Below are positions 27,377 to 36,209 of a stretch of 64,000 bases of DNA, piece by piece. A program made the translations under genes and the position numbers. This DNA comes from Bacteroidota bacterium (lineage in GTDB: Bacteria; Bacteroidota; Ignavibacteria; Tepidaquicellales; Tepidaquicellaceae): NCBI GenBank assembly GCA_018266875.1, contig JAFDZR010000005.1, positions 50,525 through 114,524 of the forward strand, read 5' to 3'. How positions within the stretch are numbered: position 1 is the first letter of the stretch; each line of letters begins with the position of its first letter. Below the pieces are notes generated by a model. The model had not been told where the DNA came from. It ran no database searches and saw only the letters and a program-made list of their open reading frames with translations.

Positions 27377-27700
27377 AATACCGTAATACAGAATAGAGTG
27401 CTGATAATTATGAATTATTTCAAGTTAAATAAATATTTCTTTAAATGAAGTGAAGTATTTATGTATACAGTCCGGGCGGACTTTTCAGGTATTTTATTAA
27501 ATAAAATTACGTTCATGGTTTTTCACAAACAGGTAAAATTAAAGTTTGATTATAACAAGAAGATTGAATATTTTGCTGTAGGAAGGCATTCCGTCAGTTC
27601 ATTTCCTGATTTTATTAAATTCATATTTAAATAAATATTAAGTTTAAATCAAATTGAATATATTAAACTAACCTAAATAAATTAAATCTAAAAACAATAA
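27377..27700. other. Divergent intergenic region upstream of recA, 324 bp
   Basis: This AT-rich region separates the divergent lipoprotein gene and recA and should hold both promoters. I see no clear LexA-type palindrome. It contains a short hairpin GTCC-GGGC-GGAC followed by TTTT (27471-27486) and a 57-codon open frame (27461-27634), listed separately. Confidence 0.4.
27461..27634 (+). CDS. Possible small protein, 57 residues
   Basis: An ATG at 27461 opens 57 codons (begins M-Y-T-V-R-A-D-F-S-G; basic, with no membrane segment) before TAA at 27632-27634. There is no clear ribosome-binding site and no family match that I recognise. It could be chance in a divergent promoter region. Confidence 0.2.
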   Translation: MYTVRADFSGILLNKITFMVFHKQVKLKFDYNKKIEYFAVGRHSVSSFPDFIKFIFK

Positions 27701-28762
27701 ATGGCAGAAGACAAAGATTCAAGAATGAAATCTCTCGATCTGGCACTCGAGCAGATACAGAAGGAATATGGCAAAGGCGCTATTATGAAACTCGGCGATA
27801 AACCGATACTGAAGCTGGCTTCAATATCCACAGGTTCCATCTCTCTTGATGCCGCTCTGGGCATAGGAGGTGTGCCGAGAGGAAGGATCCTGGAAATATA
27901 CGGTCAGGAATCATCGGGAAAGACAACGATTTGTCTGCATATTATAGCCGAAGCTCAGAAGAGCGGGGGACTGGCAGCTTTCATTGATACTGAACATGCT
28001 CTTGATACAGGATATGCGCAGAAGCTCGGAGTTGACGTAAATAATCTTCTCATCTCCCAACCGGAATACGGCGAGCAGGCGCTTGAGATCTGTGAAACAC
28101 TTGTACGAAGCAATTCTCTTGATGTAATAGTTGTGGATTCTGTTGCAGCTCTGACTCCGAGAGCGGAAATAGAAGGAGAAATGGGTGATGCGGTAATGGG
28201 AATGCAGGCAAGACTTATGTCGCAGGCGCTGAGAAAACTTACGGCTGCAGTATCAAAATCCAATGTTGTTCTTATCTTTACAAACCAGATGAGAGAAAAG
28301 ATCGGTGTCATGTTCGGAAATCCCGAAACAACAACCGGAGGAAAAGCCCTGAAATTCTATGCTTCCGTAAGAATGGAAATAAAAAGAATTGCGGCGATAA
28401 AGGACGGAACTGATGTGATCGGAAACAGAACAAGAGTAAAGGTTGTAAAGAATAAAGTAGCTCCGCCATTCAAGGAAGTCGAGTTTGACATAATCTATAA
28501 CGAAGGTATATCAAAGCTCGGAGATCTGGTTGATCTTGCAGTCAACAGGGAAATAATCAAAAAATCCGGTGCATGGTTCTCATACGGCGAAAACAGGATG
28601 CAGGGAAGGGACGGTGTAAAGAAATTCCTGCAGGAAGACAGAAAGACACTTGCCAAATTATATAACGAAGTAAAAGCATTGCTTGGAATCAATGATGACA
28701 GCGAAGAACCGACGAACGGCAAAGCTCCCGCGTCTGAAGAAGTAACGGCTAAAAAAAAATAA
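27701..28762 (+). CDS. recA: RecA recombinase
   Basis: 353 residues, the usual size. It shows the Walker A loop G-Q-E-S-S-G-K-T-T, Walker [13 protein letters not shown], the loop L1/L2 elements E-I-E-G-E-M-G-D and [21 protein letters not shown], and an acidic C-terminal tail. RecA binds single-stranded DNA, drives strand exchange and triggers SOS cleavage. recX follows 56 nt downstream, with a terminator-type hairpin between the two. Confidence 0.98.
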   Translation: MAEDKDSRMKSLDLALEQIQKEYGKGAIMKLGDKPILKLASISTGSISLDAALGIGGVPRGRILEIYGQESSGKTTICLHIIAEAQKSGGLAAFIDTEHALDTGYAQKLGVDVNNLLISQPEYGEQALEICETLVRSNSLDVIVVDSVAALTPRAEIEGEMGDAVMGMQARLMSQALRKLTAAVSKSNVVLIFTNQMREKIGVMFGNPETTTGGKALKFYASVRMEIKRIAAIKDGTDVIGNRTRVKVVKNKVAPPFKEVEFDIIYNEGISKLGDLVDLAVNREIIKKSGAWFSYGENRMQGRDGVKKFLQEDRKTLAKLYNEVKALLGINDDSEEPTNGKAPASEEVTAKKK

Positions 28763-28785
28763 ATGAATTAAATTAAATTTCCTGA

Positions 28786-28818
28786 CTGCTGATCTGATTA
28801 CAGGTCAGCAGTTTTTTT
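28786..28818 (+). terminator. Terminator or attenuator between recA and recX
   Basis: CTGCTGATCTG (28786-28796) pairs with CAGGTCAGCAG (28801-28811), with a single T-G wobble, and is followed by seven U. The U-tract runs straight into the recX start codon at 28819. It should cut most recA transcripts before recX, which would keep RecX below RecA. Confidence 0.85.
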
Positions 28819-29439
28819 ATGAAAATATCAGCAATAGAAAAACAGAAAAAGGACAGGCAGAGATACAATATTTTTATGGACGGTGAATTTTATTCCGGAC
28901 TGTATGAAGATACTATTGTAAAATACGGACTGAGAACCGGTGACGAACTGAGCGAAGCGGATATGGAAAAGATCAGGTCTTATGATGAATTCAATTACGC
29001 AAAAACTTCTGCTTACAGATTCCTTGCATACCGACAAAGAAGCAAAAAGGAAATGATATTGAGGCTGAAACAGAAAAAAATATCACTGCCTTCCATAAAC
29101 AAAGTGATCAAACTTCTGGAAGAGCAGAAATACCTGAACGATGAAGTGTTTGCTTATAATTTTATCAAAGAGAAGATCAAGAATAAACCTTTGGGAAAAA
29201 GAGTTCTGGCAGATAAACTCCGGGAAAAAGGAATAAGCAGTGAAATTTCTGAAAAAGTACTTAAGGAAAATTATTCTGAAGAAGATGAATTTCTTTCGGC
29301 AGGTATTGTTCTAAAAAAGTATCTTAATAAGGGAAAATTCAAAAGTGAATACGACAAAAAATCAAAATGCTACAGACATCTTTTATCCAGAGGCTTTGAC
29401 TATGATATAATAAACAGTGTATTGTCAGAGATGAAGTAG
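28819..29439 (+). CDS. recX: Regulatory protein RecX
   Basis: 206 residues, soluble and helical, rich in lysine and arginine. It contains the three-helix repeats of RecX (Y-R-F-L-A-Y-R-Q-R-S-K-K-E-M-I-L-R-L at 61-78, then L-L-E-E-Q-K-Y-L-N-D-E-V-F-A-Y-N-F-I, and G-K-R-V-L-A-D-K-L-R-E-K-G-I). RecX caps and dismantles RecA filaments. Its place right after recA supports the call. The start codon abuts the U-tract of the preceding hairpin, so it has no ordinary leader or ribosome-binding site. Confidence 0.9.
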   Translation: MKISAIEKQKKDRQRYNIFMDGEFYSGLYEDTIVKYGLRTGDELSEADMEKIRSYDEFNYAKTSAYRFLAYRQRSKKEMILRLKQKKISLPSINKVIKLLEEQKYLNDEVFAYNFIKEKIKNKPLGKRVLADKLREKGISSEISEKVLKENYSEEDEFLSAGIVLKKYLNKGKFKSEYDKKSKCYRHLLSRGFDYDIINSVLSEMK

Positions 29440-29480
29440 CCGGTTATTTTTTGAGCATATGATTAATATCATAAAATCTT

Positions 29481-29494
29481 TTGACGTGTGTCAT
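29481..29494. promoter_or_regulatory. Possible CRP/FNR-type site upstream of the histidine kinase
   Basis: TTGACGTGTGTCAT has the palindrome TGAC-N4-GTCA and ends 93 bp before the histidine kinase start. The eight defined bases would be expected about once by chance in a window of this size, so this is weak evidence alone. Confidence 0.3.
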
Positions 29495-29587
29495 TAGAAA
29501 AATAAATGAATTTGAAGTATATTATAATAGAAAATATTGAAAACTTTAATTATTAAACCAAAAATAAAGAGGTCGGGGTCATAATAT

Positions 29588-30802
29588 ATGGAAAATATGG
29601 TTTTTTCCGAATTTTCGAAATATGAGGAAAAACTGAAAGAAGAATTCAGGGATAAATATAATTTACCACAGAATGAACTTGATGATATTGTAAAGGATCT
29701 CAAGAAAATTGTCATGCAGATGATTAAGCTTATGCGTGACGGTAAATCCGTTCATGAAAAATTCTTTTCGGATATTATCCTTAATTCAGTTGACGCCATA
29801 ATCGGTTTTGACAATGAGTTTAAAATATTTCTCTGGAACAAAGGAGCGGAGTCAATATTCGGATATTCAAAAAACGAGGTCATGGGAAAAGAGTTTTCTA
29901 TGCTTATTCCGAAATATCTTATTGACAAAGGTGAAAGGGATTTTCTGATTAATGAAGTTGAGGAAAAAGGCTTTTTAACAAACCATGAATCCAAAAGACT
30001 TACCAAAGACGGCAGACTTATAGATGTAAGTATTACAAGATTCATGATATTCAACGAGAGCGGTGAAAAGATAGGTTCGGTCGGAACCATAAGGGACATC
30101 ACCCAGATAAAAAAACTACAGCAGGAATTAAGGGAAAAAGAAAATCTGGCTCTTATCGGTGAAGTTGTTTCAAGCATTGCTCACAGTCTTTCCAATCCAC
30201 TGAATATAATCTCAGGAAATGCTGATTTCCTTCTTATAAACAAAAAGGAAAATGATGAAGGATATGAAGAGCTGAAGTGTATACTTGATGAGGCAGTAAG
30301 AATAACGAGATCAATCAGACATCTTCTCAACTTTTCAAGACCTCTGAATATTACAAGATCAAAAAACAATATTAATGATGTAATAGAAAAGACTATTTCC
30401 GATGTTAAATTCATACTCCAGGACAAGAGGATCACATTCAGAAAATCGCTTAAAAACAGTCTGCCCGAGATGAGTATAGATAAGGCGCAAATGGAAGAAA
30501 CTATCTGCAACATTCTTACAAATTCCGTCCAGGCGATTAAAAAAACAGGAGAGATATCAATAAAGACAGACATAAAGGATGCCACTATCAGGATAGAGAT
30601 CTCAGATAACGGGGACGGAATCCCGAAAGAAAATCTTGATAAAATATTCACTCCATTCTTTTCCTCTAAAGAATACGGCAAAGGCACCGGACTCGGTCTT
30701 TCAATTGCCAAACGCGTCATCACCGAACATGACGGAAACATTTCAGTTACTTCTAAACCCGGAAAGGGAACAAAGTTTGTTATAACACTGCCGGTTAACT
30801 GA
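29588..30802 (+). CDS. PAS-domain sensor histidine kinase (NtrB-like)
   Basis: 404 residues, with no signal peptide or membrane segment. An N-terminal helical part (1-55) leads to a PAS domain (about 58-178, D-A-I-I-G-F-D ... I-R-D-I-T-Q). Then comes the H-box with phospho-acceptor H199 (S-S-I-A-H-S-L-S-N-P-L-N) and an ATPase domain with the N, G1 (D-N-G-D-G-I-P), F (F-T-P-F-F-S-S-K) and G2 (G-K-G-T-G-L-G-L-S) boxes. It is a cytoplasmic sensor of the NtrB class, the type that pairs with sigma-54 activators. The NtrC-family regulator at 39643 is the nearest candidate partner, but six genes lie between. Confidence 0.9.
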   Translation: MENMVFSEFSKYEEKLKEEFRDKYNLPQNELDDIVKDLKKIVMQMIKLMRDGKSVHEKFFSDIILNSVDAIIGFDNEFKIFLWNKGAESIFGYSKNEVMGKEFSMLIPKYLIDKGERDFLINEVEEKGFLTNHESKRLTKDGRLIDVSITRFMIFNESGEKIGSVGTIRDITQIKKLQQELREKENLALIGEVVSSIAHSLSNPLNIISGNADFLLINKKENDEGYEELKCILDEAVRITRSIRHLLNFSRPLNITRSKNNINDVIEKTISDVKFILQDKRITFRKSLKNSLPEMSIDKAQMEETICNILTNSVQAIKKTGEISIKTDIKDATIRIEISDNGDGIPKENLDKIFTPFFSSKEYGKGTGLGLSIAKRVITEHDGNISVTSKPGKGTKFVITLPVN

Positions 30803-30953
30803 TTGTTAATTGTTTCTTAATTATTCTGAAATACTTTTCAGCTCCCTGTAAATTCAAATTAATTAAAATTAAAATAAATCAAATCAACATTGATGATTCC
30901 GAGTTAATTATATATTTTTAAAAAATGATTACCCAAAACACTTTTATTCAGAG

Positions 30954-32879
30954 ATGAAAAAATCACTTCTTGTTTTATTCCTGCTGTCAGTATTTAACAT
31001 TTCATATCCGCAGATAAAAAATTCTCCTTACCCTGTGATATTTGTTCACGGACTGAATTCTGATGACAATACATGGAGTTCAGTTATAACCCTGTTAAGT
31101 TCTTCCTGGGATCTCAGCGCTCAGCATACCTTAAGCGCTGTGCTCAATGCAAGAGGCGGGGATACAACTTATTACATTGATGACGTAGTGATCCCGCTCA
31201 GAGATGCAGGCGGGAATATTGTCAACAGCATTACAAACTCAAGCATATATGCAGTAAACTTCGGTAACTTCTGGAACAGAGATCCGGCTGATCCGAGGAT
31301 CATTTTATACAATAATACAACTCCTGGCAGTAATCAGAACCCAAGCAATCAGTCAGCAATTTATAAACAGGGATATGCTCTGGGAATTTTTATTGATTCC
31401 GTATTGAGAGTGACAGGAGCGGAAAAAGTAATACTTCTCGGACATTCAATGGGCGGTCTTGCAATAAGAGAATATCTGCAGAGGAGGGAAAACGGAATTC
31501 AAAAATGGTGGGTAGATCCGGGTGATACGGTGAACGGACACAGAGTCGCCAAAGTCATTACAATAGGAAGTCCTCATATCGGAACTGATGCCGGATTATC
31601 AGTCGGCGGAATTGATCTGAACAGCGAAGCTATAAGGGATATGAGAAATTCTTTTTCCGGAAGCAACAGCGGAGCGTATCTGTTTGGAAATTTAGAAAGC
31701 GCAGTTCCGTCAAATTATTATAATAAAGATGAAAACTGCAACGGAACAGAAACTGACACTGTAACCGGAATTAATTCCGGGACGACTTACAATTCCGCAA
31801 TGCCTCTGCCCGGGAATATTCTTTATACTTGGATCACTTCAAACTATCTCGGACTGGGAACTGATCTTGCTGTCCCTTTCAGCAGTCAGTCAATTTATAA
31901 CGGCGGTGTTTTTGCTCCGACCGGAGTTGCGGATACTATCCGTACAAATAAAAACCATCTTCAGGAAACATCTGATACAAGATCACTCATCAGAGGACTT
32001 GATGAGCCGGGAAGAAAAGATCTCGCCTATGACGTTTCCTTCAATAAAATTTATTCGGGATTCATTACTCTTCAGAGCAGATCGGTAACTTCCGATACTG
32101 ATTATTACAGATTGAATACTCTTACAGGCGGAAAGATAAATATTATCCTGAACTCATTGAATTCAGGCGTTAACGGAATTTCACTTTTATCCGGAAACGG
32201 AAATGTAATTATATCCAAATCCATTATTTCATCTCCGGATAGCATTACATATTATTCTTCTGCAGGAATTTATTATCTCCGTGTTACGGGGAACAGTAAT
32301 CAGAATCCGAATTTATATTCATATTCTTATAATGCGGAATTAATACCGGCATCTGTCCTGAATTTAACATTCGGAATAGAAGGATTCCGGAACGGTTCTT
32401 CGCAGATTGAAGATACACTGAAAGTTTATCTGATGAACAGCGTTTCTCCTTACAATAAATCAGATTCAGCGGTCGTGTATTTGAATTCATCCGGCAATTC
32501 GTCAGCTTTTTTTATTCATACGCCGGGCGGAAATTATTACATAAAAACAATTCACAGAAATGCTCTTGAGACATGGAGTTCTTCTCCTGTTTCATTCTCG
32601 GGAGGCGCGGTAACGGATTACGATTTTACTTCCGGACAGAATCTTGCTTTCGGGAATAATCAGATACTTGTTTCAGGAAAATGGTGCGCTTACAGCGGTG
32701 ATGTGAATCATGACGGTCTGGTAGACGTGAGCGATCAGTCGCAGATTGACAATGACGTTACTAATGTATCGACAGGTTATATCAACACTGATCTGACCGG
32801 AGATATGGTGGTTGATGTTTCCGATGCATCAATTGCCGATAACAACGGAGCGGATTTTATTTCGGTGATCAAGCCATGA
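30954..32879 (+). CDS. Secreted alpha/beta-hydrolase (lipase, PGAP1-like) with Ig-like/dockerin-type C-terminus
   Basis: 641 residues: signal peptide (1-20), an alpha/beta-hydrolase domain (about 25-350), a jelly-roll-like linker (about 370-465), then a C-terminal module (about 469-641). The hydrolase has the oxyanion segment P-V-I-F-V-H-G-L-N-S (27-36) and the nucleophile elbow G-H-S-M-G-G (S165), as in PGAP1-like lipases. The C-terminal module contains H-R-N-A-L-E-T-W-S and two dockerin-like calcium loops (D-V-N-H-D-G-L-V-D and D-L-T-G-D-M-V-V-D) and ends F-I-S-V-I-K-P. The same module ends the YHYH protein at 17239-18738. It has no T9SS box. Confidence 0.85.
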   Translation: MKKSLLVLFLLSVFNISYPQIKNSPYPVIFVHGLNSDDNTWSSVITLLSSSWDLSAQHTLSAVLNARGGDTTYYIDDVVIPLRDAGGNIVNSITNSSIYAVNFGNFWNRDPADPRIILYNNTTPGSNQNPSNQSAIYKQGYALGIFIDSVLRVTGAEKVILLGHSMGGLAIREYLQRRENGIQKWWVDPGDTVNGHRVAKVITIGSPHIGTDAGLSVGGIDLNSEAIRDMRNSFSGSNSGAYLFGNLESAVPSNYYNKDENCNGTETDTVTGINSGTTYNSAMPLPGNILYTWITSNYLGLGTDLAVPFSSQSIYNGGVFAPTGVADTIRTNKNHLQETSDTRSLIRGLDEPGRKDLAYDVSFNKIYSGFITLQSRSVTSDTDYYRLNTLTGGKINIILNSLNSGVNGISLLSGNGNVIISKSIISSPDSITYYSSAGIYYLRVTGNSNQNPNLYSYSYNAELIPASVLNLTFGIEGFRNGSSQIEDTLKVYLMNSVSPYNKSDSAVVYLNSSGNSSAFFIHTPGGNYYIKTIHRNALETWSSSPVSFSGGAVTDYDFTSGQNLAFGNNQILVSGKWCAYSGDVNHDGLVDVSDQSQIDNDVTNVSTGYINTDLTGDMVVDVSDASIADNNGADFISVIKP

Positions 32880-32883
32880 GACA

Positions 32884-32952
32884 ATGTTCAATGTTCAATT
32901 ATTCAGAAGTAAAATACGGAACAGCTTTTGGAAATAATTGAACATTGAACAT
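32884..32952. repeat. 20-bp perfect inverted repeat between convergent genes
   Basis: ATGTTCAATGTTCAATTATT (32884-32903) is matched by its exact reverse complement at 32933-32952, with a 29-nt spacer. Each arm itself holds a direct repeat of TGTTCAA. It sits in the 87-bp gap between the convergent lipase and T9SS genes and could form a long hairpin on either strand. It lacks a U-tract, so it may be a dispersed repeat element rather than a classic terminator. Confidence 0.8.
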
Positions 32953-32966
32953 ATTACGCATGAAGT

Positions 32967-33947
32967 TTATTTATTCAGGATCATTTTGATCTGAGATGTA
33001 AAATTATCCGCAGTAAGTTTTGCAATATAAATTCCGCTTGAGAGATTTCTGCCGTCGAATCCGACTTCGTAAATTCCCGCATTCTGCTTTTCGTTTACAA
33101 GAGTTTCGATCTCATTTCCAATTATATCATAAACTTTCAGAACAACATTCCCTGACTTTGCAAGATTGTATTTTATTAAAGTTTTTGGATTGAAAGGATT
33201 CGGATAATTCTGATTCAGATAATAATTATCGGGAATTCCGGAATTATTATTTATTCCGACAAGAAGTTCGGAATTGATTCTGGTAACGGCAAAATTTCCC
33301 TGCAGACCTGTAGTCGGGGTATAACTGCTCTGCCAGAGGGCGCTGAACTGGGTTCCGTATCCTGAGATGGATGTACCGATTGCATCAACGCTTCTTGAAG
33401 TCCCTGTAAATCCTGTATGACGGAGTTCGATCAGCAGATTTCCGCCTGAATAGAAATAGAGACTGTCAAAATTAATGTCCGTCCCGAAATTATTTGGCGA
33501 GCCGCCGCTGGTAAAGGCATTTGCGGTAATAGTCAGAGAGCCGGATCTTACCTGCTTCTGTTCGCCTACGACATTATTTACAAAAGTTAAGCTTCTGTTA
33601 ACAGGATCAACACTGCCGCTGAGGAAAACGTCGAAGTTTGAAAATAAAACGTCAGATACAGGCCAGTCAGATGTCGCGCTGACAGGAATCCTGAATGTAA
33701 TCGCTTTGATATGCGTTCCCAGAAGAGCAGTGAGCTGATCTTCATGAATGAGAAGCTGATAGGATCTCGGCGAAGCAGAAAGCGGACCAAGGAAAGTTGA
33801 TGTTCCGGGAGTGGAAAGATAAGCCGGCGGAACAACATTAAAATCAGGTAATTCTGCGTATCCCTGATTACCGCAGGTGTTGTTGAAATTTCCGGATGCA
33901 ACTGTAAAGAATAAAACAGTTAAAAAAATGATGTGAAGATTTTTCAT
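32967..33947 (-). CDS. Secreted beta-sandwich protein with T9SS domain
   Basis: 326 residues: signal peptide (1-19), a beta-rich domain (about 30-225) of unknown family, and a T9SS type A sorting domain (about 240-326, Q-N-Y-P-N-P-F-N-P, ending Q-I-K-M-I-L-N-K). The beta domain contains L-T-A-L-L-G and L-L-I-E-L-R-H-T-G, as in many exported choice-of-anchor-like proteins. No catalytic motif is visible. Confidence 0.7.
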   Translation of the reverse strand: MKNLHIIFLTVLFFTVASGNFNNTCGNQGYAELPDFNVVPPAYLSTPGTSTFLGPLSASPRSYQLLIHEDQLTALLGTHIKAITFRIPVSATSDWPVSDVLFSNFDVFLSGSVDPVNRSLTFVNNVVGEQKQVRSGSLTITANAFTSGGSPNNFGTDINFDSLYFYSGGNLLIELRHTGFTGTSRSVDAIGTSISGYGTQFSALWQSSYTPTTGLQGNFAVTRINSELLVGINNNSGIPDNYYLNQNYPNPFNPKTLIKYNLAKSGNVVLKVYDIIGNEIETLVNEKQNAGIYEVGFDGRNLSSGIYIAKLTADNFTSQIKMILNK

Positions 33948-34183
33948 GTTTTTCTCCTTTTTATTGTTTATTAATATATGACCAGATTAGAATTTCTGAT
34001 TAAGATAATAATATCCCGTTTGTTAGTCAAACAGTTTTTTATTAACATAGAGTGTAAATCAAAAAACCGAATAAGTTCAATTCAGATTGAATTCCAAACT
34101 GATGTCAGATAAGTTTGTAATTATAAGCGGGGGATTTTTATGTTATATTCCGTAGTGTTTAAATTTTAAAAACCCTATAAAAG

Positions 34184-34648
34184 ATGAAACCAAAATCACT
34201 TGATGAAATCAAGAAGGAATACAAAACATTACAGAACGTAAATGTAATTCACAGACATTAGTTATCAGAGCTGGATAAACTCGCTGTATGGATAACGCAG
34301 CATGTCGGGAGTATGGGATTTTTTATAATTATTTTTCTCTGGACTGTATTATGGCTGGGATGGAATACAATGGCTGTTAAATATTTAAATGCACCTTCCT
34401 TTGATCCTTATCCCGCTTTTGTACTGTGGCTTTTTATATCCAATATGATCCAGATATTCCTTATGCCGCTGATCATGATCGGTCAGAATATCCAGGCAAG
34501 GCATTCGGAAATAAGAGCGGAAGCGGATTATCAAATTAACAGGAAATCTGAAACGGAAATTGAAACAATCCTTGTTCATCTGGAAAATCAGAATGATCTT
34601 ATACTTAAAATACTTGAAAATTTAAAAATCAGGTCGGAATCAAAATGA
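34184..34648 (+). pseudogene. DUF1003 family membrane protein gene interrupted by an in-frame TAG
   Basis: The frame opens with ATG at 34184 (M-K-P-K-S-L-D-E-I-K-K) and hits TAG at 34259-34261 after 25 codons, then continues open to the stop at 34646-34648. The part after the stop is a textbook DUF1003 domain: L-S-E-L-D-K-L-A-V-W-I-T-Q-H-V-G-S-M-G-F-F, two membrane helices (about 44-65 and 79-98 in the joined frame) and a helical tail. The family normally reads straight through this junction. Either the gene is broken by a point change (CAG or GAG to TAG would do it), the amber is read through, the base is wrong, or translation restarts downstream (for example ATG at 34313, giving 111 residues). 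Confidence 0.75.
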
Positions 34649-34664
34649 ATATTTCCCTGATGCA

Positions 34665-35999
34665 TTATTTCTGAAGTATGATTTTTATTGTACTGTAATT
34701 GTTATCTGCCTTCAGCCGGACGAAGTAAATTCCGCTTGACAGACCCGTTCCGTCAAATACCGAAGTATAACTTCCTGCAAACTGTTCTGAATTTACAAGT
34801 TCTGCAATTTCTTTTCCCCTCATATCAAAAACCTTTAGATTTACTTCCGACTTCCCTGATAATTCATATTTAATTCTTGTAACAGGATTGAACGGATTGG
34901 GGAAATTCTGATATAATCTGTACCCGATGGTCTTTTCGGTATTTGAATTCACAGATGTTAACTGATCGAAATAAAATACACCGGAATTATTTGAACCGGC
35001 ATAGAATTTTCCTGACAAAGAAGTAAAAGAGACAAGTGCGGTATTTACCGGAAGTCCTGCATTTATCTGAGTCCAGTTGTTTCCCTTATCTTCGGAGCGG
35101 TATACTTTTTTATCATCCATTGAGATCACAAGACTGCCGTTGCTGTTTACTCCGGCTTCTTTCAGATATGCAGTTGAGTTTTTTAATCCTGCGCTGACAA
35201 AGGAATTACCGTTGTCAGCCGATCTGAAGAGACCGAATGCGTCTGATATATAAAGAGTATTATCAGGAGCTGTCATTATTGCAGCAATAAAAACCTGCGG
35301 GAAAGTATTCAGGCTAAGAAAAGTATTTCCGTTATCAGTTGAATAGACAATACCGGCAAGTGAAGTTCCCATGAGAATTTTATTATCCCCGGTAATTACC
35401 AAACCATTCACAAATCCGACATCAAGTCTTCGTGTCTGAAACCAGTTGTTACCTCCGTCGGTGGATTTAATTACGAATATTGCGACGTTGCCAATTGTGG
35501 GACCGACCGTAACGGAATAAGCTGCGACTATAGAACCGTCTGAAGGAAATACCATTGCCCCGCCTCCGGCATAATTGAGAGGAAATGAACGGACATCAAC
35601 ATCGGTCCAGACAGCGCCGCCGTCAGTCGATCTGTGAATATAGGAAAAGTCTGTGGTTTTTGATAAAGCGTAAATTTCTCCGTTCGGTGCGGAAGTAATA
35701 TAAGAAACTCTTTTCCCGCTGAGTCCGGAAGGCGTCCAGTTATTTCCATTGTCTGTGGATTTGAAGATGCCGACAGCCCAGCTGGAAGCGTAAAGATTTC
35801 CATTCTGATCAGCGGTAATGGAATACACGTTGTCATTATTATTCTGTGACAGATTACCGGACTGTATCCAGACACCCTGAGAAGATGCTGCAGAAACATT
35901 TAAAAATAACAGAAGTATGATGTATCTCAAAATAAAAAATTTAATGGTTATGAAAATATTTAACTGAATAAAACTAATGAAAACGATGCTTTTTATCAA
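34665..35999 (-). CDS. Secreted BNR/YCF48-like repeat protein with T9SS domain
   Basis: 444 residues in the longest form. Asp-box repeats (S-T/A-D-N/G-G-N-x-W/F, about 60-345) form a propeller-like region, and a T9SS type A sorting domain follows (about 355-444, Q-N-F-P-N-P-F-N-P). The ATG at 35999 gives an unusual, long hydrophobic leader. A TTG at 35928-35930 (codon 24) would give a clean signal peptide (M-R-Y-I-I-L-L-L-F-L-N-V-S-A-A-S-S-Q), which I think is the likelier start. Related to the larger protein at 19394-21568. Confidence 0.75.
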   Translation of the reverse strand: MIKSIVFISFIQLNIFITIKFFILRYIILLLFLNVSAASSQGVWIQSGNLSQNNNDNVYSITADQNGNLYASSWAVGIFKSTDNGNNWTPSGLSGKRVSYITSAPNGEIYALSKTTDFSYIHRSTDGGAVWTDVDVRSFPLNYAGGGAMVFPSDGSIVAAYSVTVGPTIGNVAIFVIKSTDGGNNWFQTRRLDVGFVNGLVITGDNKILMGTSLAGIVYSTDNGNTFLSLNTFPQVFIAAIMTAPDNTLYISDAFGLFRSADNGNSFVSAGLKNSTAYLKEAGVNSNGSLVISMDDKKVYRSEDKGNNWTQINAGLPVNTALVSFTSLSGKFYAGSNNSGVFYFDQLTSVNSNTEKTIGYRLYQNFPNPFNPVTRIKYELSGKSEVNLKVFDMRGKEIAELVNSEQFAGSYTSVFDGTGLSSGIYFVRLKADNNYSTIKIILQK

Positions 36000-36132
36000 C
36001 TAAGGATATTGATAAATGTAGGATTCAAATTCTTTCCACAAAAAAAAGTTAAAATATTTAATTCCGGTTATCTGTTAATTTCAAGCAGATAAATTATTTA
36101 AGCTTAGTCCGGGGTAACGGTTTGCTCATAAG

Positions 36133-36148
36133 TATGACAAAGGTCATA
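36133..36148. promoter_or_regulatory. Candidate CRP/FNR-family operator
   Basis: TATGACAAAGGTCATA is a perfect palindrome of 6-bp arms around AAAG and ends 61 bp upstream of the M1 aminopeptidase start. The TGAC-N4-GTCA core resembles sites of CRP/FNR-superfamily regulators. Twelve defined bases make chance less likely than for the similar site at 29481. Confidence 0.45.
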
Positions 36149-36209
36149 GAAAATACATTTAAAATCGTATACATTCTTAAATAAAAAAATTAAAACCATG
36201 TAACTCATC

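Noticed and set aside
27377..27700. LexA box upstream of recA
   Set aside because: I could not find a convincing palindrome of any known LexA type.
27955..28311. A minus-strand frame opposite recA
   Set aside because: The recA frame is certain, and the antisense translation has no protein-like features.
29752..30741. Two long minus-strand open frames (141 and 186 codons) opposite the histidine kinase
   Set aside because: They mirror the codon pattern of the kinase; the translations are Ser/Leu-rich without domains.
17239..32879. Dockerin-like ends as proof of a cellulosome
   Set aside because: No cohesin or scaffoldin is in the window, and the host proteins are not glycan-degrading.
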